Shown in pieces: positions 59,200 through 64,000 of a DNA stretch of 64,000 bases (within the stretch, counting starts at the first letter, position 1; each line of letters opens with the position of its first letter). The stretch covers positions 1 to 64,000 of the forward strand of contig CAKMJS010000003.1 in NCBI GenBank assembly GCA_927405585.1. Direction: 5' to 3'. This stretch comes from an uncultured Desulfosporosinus sp. Lineage in GTDB: Bacteria > Bacillota > Desulfitobacteriia > Desulfitobacteriales > Desulfitobacteriaceae. The notes under the pieces were generated by a model. It had not been told where the DNA came from. It was given only the letters and a program-made list of their open reading frames with translations, and searched no databases. Position numbers and translations under genes: made by a program.

Positions 59200-60183
59200 A
59201 TGTGTCAAGAGGTACTGCCGAATTTATTCAGGATAGAAATTCCATTGCCTAATAATCCTCTTAAGGCTATTAATTCCTATGTGATCAAGGGGCAAGAACG
59301 CAATCTAATTATCGATACGGGGATGAACCGAGAAGAATGTAAGAATGCGATGCAAGCAGGCTTACTTGAACTGTCTGTGGATTTGAATATCACCGACTTC
59401 TTTATTACCCACATGCATGCAGATCATTTAGGTCTTGTGTCCAGCTTGGCTACTGCTGATTCAAAAATATACTTTAACGGACCAGAATCCGAAAATTTGA
59501 ACAACATTCCTTGGGAAAAACAAAAATACTTTGCAGGATTATCCGGCTTTCCTGAAAGTGAATTGCAAGCGGCAATTGAAATGCATCCTGGTTTTAAATA
59601 CGGCCATAAGAAAAATGTGGAATTTGTAATTCTAAAGCAGAATGACGTTTTGAATATCGGCAATTACAGCTTTATTTGTATTGAGACTCCTGGGCATACC
59701 CCTGGGCACATGTGTCTCTACGAGTCTAGTAAAAAAGTGCTGGTTTCAGGTGACCATATTCTTGGCGGCATAACCCCGAATATTTCCCTTTGGGACGACG
59801 ATTGGGATCCCTTGGGGGTATATCTGAAAAGCCTGGACAAAGTGGGTCTGCTGGACGTGGAACTCGTCCTACCGGGGCATCGGGGGTTTAATATGACCTG
59901 CAACGAAAGAATTCTAGAACTCAAACTGCATCATCAGGAACGTGCGAATGAGGTTCTTGCTATCTTGAGCAATGGTGATCTTAATGGTTACCAAGTCGCT
60001 GCTTTGATGACTTGGGATATGACATATGAGTCATGGGAGATGTTTCCTGTCTCCCAAAAATGGTTTGCAACGGGTGAAGCCATTGCTCACCTCAAATATT
60101 TGGAGGGAGAGGGCAAGGTTATAAAAGAGATTCGACAGGGGAAACTGGTTTACACTTTGGGTACACAACATAGCGGTTACTAG
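59200..60183 (+). CDS. MBL-fold metallo-hydrolase
   Basis: A 327-residue metallo-beta-lactamase-fold protein. The zinc motif is THMHADHLGLV, with further ligands in ETPGHTPGHMC, SGDHILGGITPN and LPGHRGF. The C-terminal 90 residues form a helical/winged domain (LEGEGKVIKEIRQGKLVYTL) found in hydroxyacylglutathione hydrolase-like or RNase-like MBL proteins. Substrate is unknown; a thioester is possible. AAGGAGGAG precedes the ATG. Confidence 0.88.
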   Translation: MCQEVLPNLFRIEIPLPNNPLKAINSYVIKGQERNLIIDTGMNREECKNAMQAGLLELSVDLNITDFFITHMHADHLGLVSSLATADSKIYFNGPESENLNNIPWEKQKYFAGLSGFPESELQAAIEMHPGFKYGHKKNVEFVILKQNDVLNIGNYSFICIETPGHTPGHMCLYESSKKVLVSGDHILGGITPNISLWDDDWDPLGVYLKSLDKVGLLDVELVLPGHRGFNMTCNERILELKLHHQERANEVLAILSNGDLNGYQVAALMTWDMTYESWEMFPVSQKWFATGEAIAHLKYLEGEGKVIKEIRQGKLVYTLGTQHSGY

Positions 60184-60275
60184 TATCTCCACTTTATATT
60201 GATAGCCCTCCAATTCATTGCGTATCCACCGCGGGGTGGCTGTCTTTTCAAAAACTCATATAAACGGGTAGGTAT

Positions 60276-60305
60276 CCCCTCGCCTCCGCCAGTAGAGGCG
60301 AGGGG
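60276..60305. repeat. Perfect 11-bp inverted repeat beside a tRNA T-arm-like sequence
   Basis: CCCCTCGCCTC (60276-60286) pairs with GAGGCGAGGGG (60295-60305). The minus strand continues as AAGGGTTCAAGTCCCCTCGC, resembling a tRNA T-arm and acceptor end. It lies just before the recombinase remnant and may be an old attachment site. Confidence 0.4.
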
Positions 60306-60357
60306 ACTTGAACCCTTCGTCTAACTTTTTTCTATGTGTTTTCTAATGAGTCCTACA

Positions 60358-61433
60358 GAGCTATCCAGGCAGGTGCAGCACTATACTGATACCATAAGTA
60401 AAAGAACGGATTGGGATCTGGTTGATATTTTGCGGATGACGGGATATCAGGAACGTCTACAACAAAGAGAACTGAATTTCTAAGGATGATCAACGAGTGT
60501 ATGGCTGGAAAAATAGATATGATTATTACAAAATCAATCAGTCGGTTTGCTCGAAATACTGAGGACTTCCTACACTTTGTAAGGAAGCTAAAAGACAAAG
60601 GAATCGCCGTTTACATCGAAACGGAAAATATTGATACACTTGGAACTGGTGGTGAACTCTTGCTTACCATCCTTAGCGGGATGGCGCAATATAGTAGTAG
60701 AAATCAATCAGATGATACAAAATGGGGGATTCTAAGACAGTTTGAAAGTGGCCGAGTGCTAGTCAATACCTCAAGGTTTCTCGGGTATGATAAAAATGAG
60801 GATGGAGAACTGGTTATCAATGAAGAACAAGCAGATCTGGTTCGCAGGGTGTTCATGGAATATCTTGAAGGGAAAAGTTACAATGCAATTGCCAAAGGGT
60901 TAACCAAAGATAGAATTAAAACAATTACTGGAAAGATAAAATGGTGGGATTCAACCATAAGCGGAATGTTGGAAAATGAGAAATATTATGGAGCCGCTCT
61001 TCTGCAGAAAACCATAACCGTTAATTTCCTCACACATAAACGCACGGATAATAAAGGCCAGTCACCGAAGTATATGATCGATGAAAACCACCTGCCAATC
61101 ATAGACAAAGAAACATTTGAAAAGGTTCAGGACGAGAAGGAACAACGAGCCCTACTCAGAGGAAATCTGGTTGGCAACAGGCATAAATATAGCAACAAAT
61201 ATTCGTTTAGAGCCAAAGTGTTTTGTGGCAACTGCGGGAATATTTATAAACGACGACAATGGAACAGCACCAATTCCTCAAAGAAAGTTGTATGGCAGTG
61301 CAAAACCTATATACTGGACGGTAAGGATGCCTGTGGGGCCAAGGCAGTGGGTGAAGATGTTTTGATGGATGCCTTTGTTAGGATGTTCAACAGAATCTAT
61401 GAGGATGGGATGAGGGTGGAGAAGATCATTTAA
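60358..61433 (+). pseudogene. Large serine recombinase remnant, frameshifted and truncated
   Basis: From 60486 an open frame of 315 codons encodes recombinase-family sequence: SISRFARNTEDFLHFVRKL, LLTILSGMAQ, a Recombinase domain (YNAIAKGLTKDRIKTITG) and a zinc beta-ribbon (VFCGNCGNIYKRR with a later CKTY and C). Just upstream LSRQVQHYTDTISKRTDWDL reads in another frame, and ADDGISGTSTTKR is back in the main frame. So one base was lost at the T-run 60428-60431. The extreme N-terminus with the catalytic serine is missing, and the C-terminus is short for the family. It marks a decayed integrative element. Confidence 0.85.
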
Positions 61434-62047
61434 TGAATCGGAGTATACTGCTTCTCAGTTTCCACATCAACTGGTTCTTGGTAATATTTATTTCTATTAG
61501 AGGCTATGTTATTTGGCTGTTTGAAATTGTTATCGATAGACAGAAATACTGATGGGTGGGCTAACCATTTAATTGAATATGCAGTTACAGTACCATATAC
61601 AAAGTTATTCCATAGTGCAGAGTAACCTGTTTTTGTAAGGTGTGGCTTGGCTGTGTAAATCCCAAGTCTCTGTCCTACATTGTATAAAATTTCCCAGGTG
61701 AACATTCCGAGCATCGAGCCTTTAAGAAGGGCTAAATCCGTTCCAAATCTTTTGAAGATTTCTACCATTAGTAATCCAGAAGCACATCCGTTTCCAAGAT
61801 GAAATATCTGACCGAGAATAAAATTTTTGGGTTGCTTGGTTCTGAAGGGGCGCATAAATATCGAGCCCGCTATATGACCATAAAGAATTTCAGTTTTCCC
61901 AGCTTTATAAATTAGAAAATTTGAGAGTACCATTGCGACTGCGCCAAGTAAACCGCCCACTGCCCCTAAGGCAACCGAATCTTTTATACTTTTTCCCCGT
62001 TTCAATAAGAACCACCACCGGCTTAGCTGAAATGAGTTGATGCCCAT
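61430..62047 (-). CDS. Membrane protein of unknown function
   Basis: A 205-residue protein with three or four hydrophobic segments (about residues 28-50, 80-100, 108-130 and 140-165) and a hydrophilic C-terminal tail. I do not recognise the family. GQIFHLGNGCASGLLMVEIF and MLGMFTWEILYNVGQRLGIY are its clearest blocks. Its 3' end overlaps the recombinase remnant by four bases, in convergent orientation. It lies in the same direction as two DUF3231 genes and may belong with them. Confidence 0.65.
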   Translation of the reverse strand: MGINSFQLSRWWFLLKRGKSIKDSVALGAVGGLLGAVAMVLSNFLIYKAGKTEILYGHIAGSIFMRPFRTKQPKNFILGQIFHLGNGCASGLLMVEIFKRFGTDLALLKGSMLGMFTWEILYNVGQRLGIYTAKPHLTKTGYSALWNNFVYGTVTAYSIKWLAHPSVFLSIDNNFKQPNNIASNRNKYYQEPVDVETEKQYTPIH

Positions 62048-62121
62048 TGTTTATCCCACCTTCGTAAAATTTACTTGTTGTATCTATCTTTTATGGTCTC
62101 ATAGAATTTCACAATATTCAC

Positions 62122-63198
62122 TTAATTCATTAATTCTTTACGGTTAGCTGTCTGGGGAACTTTCTCTAGCCATCCGCTTTCAATCATTAATTCTGCTCCG
62201 TCCTTTGCTAAAATAAGAATGTCAGTCACTAAATTAGCAAAGGTAGCGGCCAAGTCTTTTCTGGAAGTGGTTGCTAAAGAAAGTCCGTATTCAGCAATAA
62301 TAGTCGCCAGAACAACGGTGGCGTGACACATGATTAATTTATCACTATGAGGAGATTCAGTAGAGTCGGTCACTAAATTGGATGTTATTATTGGTTGAGG
62401 TAAATCTTCATCCTCTAAGTAAGAACCTAGTTTCTTTAGATGCTTATCAGCGATTTGTTTTGCCTGGGATAAAAAACGCTTAACTTTCTCAGACTTAACG
62501 ACTTGAGCATAACCTATATTCAAGGTTTTCAATAACTGCTTATTCTCCATCAATGTCACGAGATGACTGATTTCCAGTGCATTAAGGGGTCTTTGATTTC
62601 CAAGACCCAAAATAGAACCAAGATAATCTATGTTATGTACAAAATCTACCCTGTCAGGATTCACAATGCTAGGAAATTTTTCCAATAACCCTTTTGCTAA
62701 TAATACCTCCGTTGCTTTTTGATGGACCTCTTGAGACGTATTTAGGCATTCAGAAAAATAACGACGAAAGTCAGAACGAGACGATGCACTCAATGATTTG
62801 CTGTAATTTATTAAGATAAACTTGTGCATAAGCCTAGTATATTGAATTGTAAAAGACTCGGCAAATAACTGTTTGGTATTAACATCGACATCCCTTTCAC
62901 CGTAGGCTTCGGGTATGGGATGATGAATCGAATTGAAGATGTTCTCCATAGTGTCTATCCGTTGGCTTGAGACATCAAGCGCGCGTTGTAAAACAGCGTG
63001 AATATCGGGGTCTTTAGATTTAGCAACATAATACTTGAGAAAACACACAGACATAGATTCCGCTAAGTAACTAGTCCAAAGGTAACCAACTTCAGAAGCT
63101 GAAGGCAAAATATCTGACAAGTTGTGTTGGACTGCTCCAAAAAGAACTTGCTCTGTATTGACTTGACTACATTGTTGTTGTAAGTCGCTCATAATCAA
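62122..63198 (-). CDS. DUF3231 family protein
   Basis: A 358-residue protein built of two related helical halves. Each has a WTSYLAES-like or SHLVTLMENKQLLK block and a terminal DGAELMIESGWLEKVPQ. It is of the DUF3231 type seen in spore-forming Firmicutes, with a ferritin-like four-helix arrangement per half. Function is not established. GGAGG lies upstream of the start on the minus strand. A close paralogue follows toward the right edge. Confidence 0.8.
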   Translation of the reverse strand: MIMSDLQQQCSQVNTEQVLFGAVQHNLSDILPSASEVGYLWTSYLAESMSVCFLKYYVAKSKDPDIHAVLQRALDVSSQRIDTMENIFNSIHHPIPEAYGERDVDVNTKQLFAESFTIQYTRLMHKFILINYSKSLSASSRSDFRRYFSECLNTSQEVHQKATEVLLAKGLLEKFPSIVNPDRVDFVHNIDYLGSILGLGNQRPLNALEISHLVTLMENKQLLKTLNIGYAQVVKSEKVKRFLSQAKQIADKHLKKLGSYLEDEDLPQPIITSNLVTDSTESPHSDKLIMCHATVVLATIIAEYGLSLATTSRKDLAATFANLVTDILILAKDGAELMIESGWLEKVPQTANRKELMN

Positions 63199-63281
63199 AC
63201 CTCCATTTATTACATCCGTCTCTTAAACCCTTTGCAGTCAAAGAATTTAGTTCTTCAATTTTATGCCGTCCAACTTCACAA

Positions 63282-64000
63282 CTAACTTAATAATTTTTCA
63301 CGGTCAGGCGTTTCGGGCATTCTCTCTAGCCAACCGCATTCAATCATCAGTTCAGCCCCGTCCCTTGATAAGGATTGAAGTTCGACAATATATTTTGTGT
63401 AGGTGGTTATCAAATCTTTTCTGGAAGTAGTTGATAGAGCAAGTCCATATTCTGCGATGATAAAAGCTATTGCAACCGTAAAATGGGCCAAAATCAATCT
63501 ATCACTTTGTGGAGATTCAGTAGAGTAGGTAACCACATTGCCGAATGCTATTGTTAGAGGTAAATCTTCATCATCTAAAAAAGAACCTAATCCACTGAGT
63601 TGCTTATCGGCAATTTCTTTCCCCTGTGTTATAAGCTTCTTAATCTTCTCAGACTTAACAACTTGGCCATAGCCAAGATTTAAGCTTTTCAATAACTCCT
63701 TAGTCTCCATTAAGGAAACAAGATGACTGATTTCTAGTGCATTAAGTGGTCTCTTATTTCCAAAATTTAAATAAGAGCCAAAATAATCTTTATCGTGGAT
63801 ATAATCCACTCTGTCAGGAATTGCAATGCTGGGGGATTTTGACAATAGACCTTTTGCCAATAATACCTCGGTGGCTTTTTGATGTATCTCACGCGAAGTA
63901 GTTATGCATTCGAAAAAATAGCCGCGAATATCTGAACGAGACGATACTGTTAAGGCGTTGCAATAATTAATCAAAACAAACTTGTGCATTAGCCTAGTAT
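63282..64000 (-). CDS. DUF3231 family protein, second tandem copy (partial, runs off the window)
   Basis: It is highly similar to the second half of the preceding protein: FVLINYCNALTVSSRSDIRG against FILINYSKSLSASSRSDFRR, ending DGAELMIECGWLERMPETPD. The in-frame ATG at 63989 is internal. The three codons before it (Thr-Arg-Leu) continue the homology off the window edge, so the true start lies beyond base 64000. It is a tandem duplicate. Confidence 0.8.
   Translation of the reverse strand, partial: TRLMHKFVLINYCNALTVSSRSDIRGYFFECITTSREIHQKATEVLLAKGLLSKSPSIAIPDRVDYIHDKDYFGSYLNFGNKRPLNALEISHLVSLMETKELLKSLNLGYGQVVKSEKIKKLITQGKEIADKQLSGLGSFLDDEDLPLTIAFGNVVTYSTESPQSDRLILAHFTVAIAFIIAEYGLALSTTSRKDLITTYTKYIVELQSLSRDGAELMIECGWLERMPETPDREKLLS

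Noticed and set aside
60285-60325. A tRNA gene on the minus strand
   Set aside because: Only a T-arm and acceptor-like end is present; no D-arm or anticodon arm can be folded.

Overview
The window is a low-to-mid GC Gram-positive chromosome segment. The gene content (AdoCbl mutase, several beta-oxidation sets, sigma-54 activators with PAS/CBS sensors, DUF3231, DUF2680, GatCAB, Mn-type pyrophosphatase) suggests an anaerobic, spore-forming member of the Clostridia, most like the Desulfosporosinus/Desulfitobacterium group. That placement is inference; no rRNA or tRNA gene is present to fix it.

Layout. 1-560: debris, namely a ThyX-like fragment running off the left edge and a run of hairpins resembling the 3' end of an IS605/TnpB-type element. 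580-4978: a four-gene acyl-CoA cluster (thiolase, HSD10-type dehydrogenase, long-chain/isovaleryl-type acyl-CoA dehydrogenase, alpha-methylacyl-CoA racemase) that reads as a route for 2-methyl-branched acyl-CoAs. It is followed by a CBS-PAS-AAA-Fis sigma-54 activator (5164-7239). 7390-16217: small conserved and housekeeping genes. 16311-28933: core genes (asnS, pcrA, ppaC, ligA, gatCAB), with a GNAT gene and an orphan butyrate kinase among REP-like repeats. 29407-33177: a homocitrate/Re-citrate synthase-like enzyme, an NAD-isocitrate dehydrogenase and a CoA-transferase. 33950-39159: an ActP-type symporter with its small subunit, divergent from a cNMP/CBS/DUF294 protein and a DnaQ-like exonuclease. 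39503-43888: cobalamin adenosyltransferase, MeaB-type GTPase and a two-subunit mutase whose two substrate-pocket residues match isobutyryl-CoA mutase, then a deleted crotonase and a DUF6125 protein. 44493-49120: OFA-type transporter, CoA-transferase and a PAS-PAS-AAA-Fis activator. 49590-56392: a complete butyryl-CoA beta-oxidation set (thiolase, acyl-CoA dehydrogenase, Hbd, Crt, acyl-CoA dehydrogenase, thiolase). 56588-60183: CPBP protease, RlmD-type methyltransferase and an MBL hydrolase. 60358-64000: a frameshifted serine recombinase remnant and tandem DUF3231 genes.

Main finding. Four transcription units (symporter operon on the minus strand; mutase operon; OFA transporter/CoA-transferase; beta-oxidation operon) share one promoter architecture. 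Each has a sigma-54 -24/-12 element (GG-N10-GC), two abutting 18-bp TGT-N12-ACA palindromes, a third palindrome 51-52 bp nearer the promoter, and a conserved stretch just downstream of the -12 element. The third palindrome starts 106-118 bp upstream of the -24 element. This looks like one regulon for uptake, activation, isomerisation and beta-oxidation of acetate, butyrate and isobutyrate. The activator at 47387-49120, inside the regulon, is the best candidate controller.

How the genes fit together (inference): ActP and OFA carriers import short-chain acids. CoA-transferases activate them. The AdoCbl mutase, with CobO supplying cofactor and MeaB protecting the enzyme, interconverts isobutyryl- and butyryl-CoA. 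The 49.6-56.4 kb genes oxidise butyryl-CoA to acetyl-CoA. No ETF genes lie in the window, so the electron acceptor of the acyl-CoA dehydrogenases must be encoded elsewhere.
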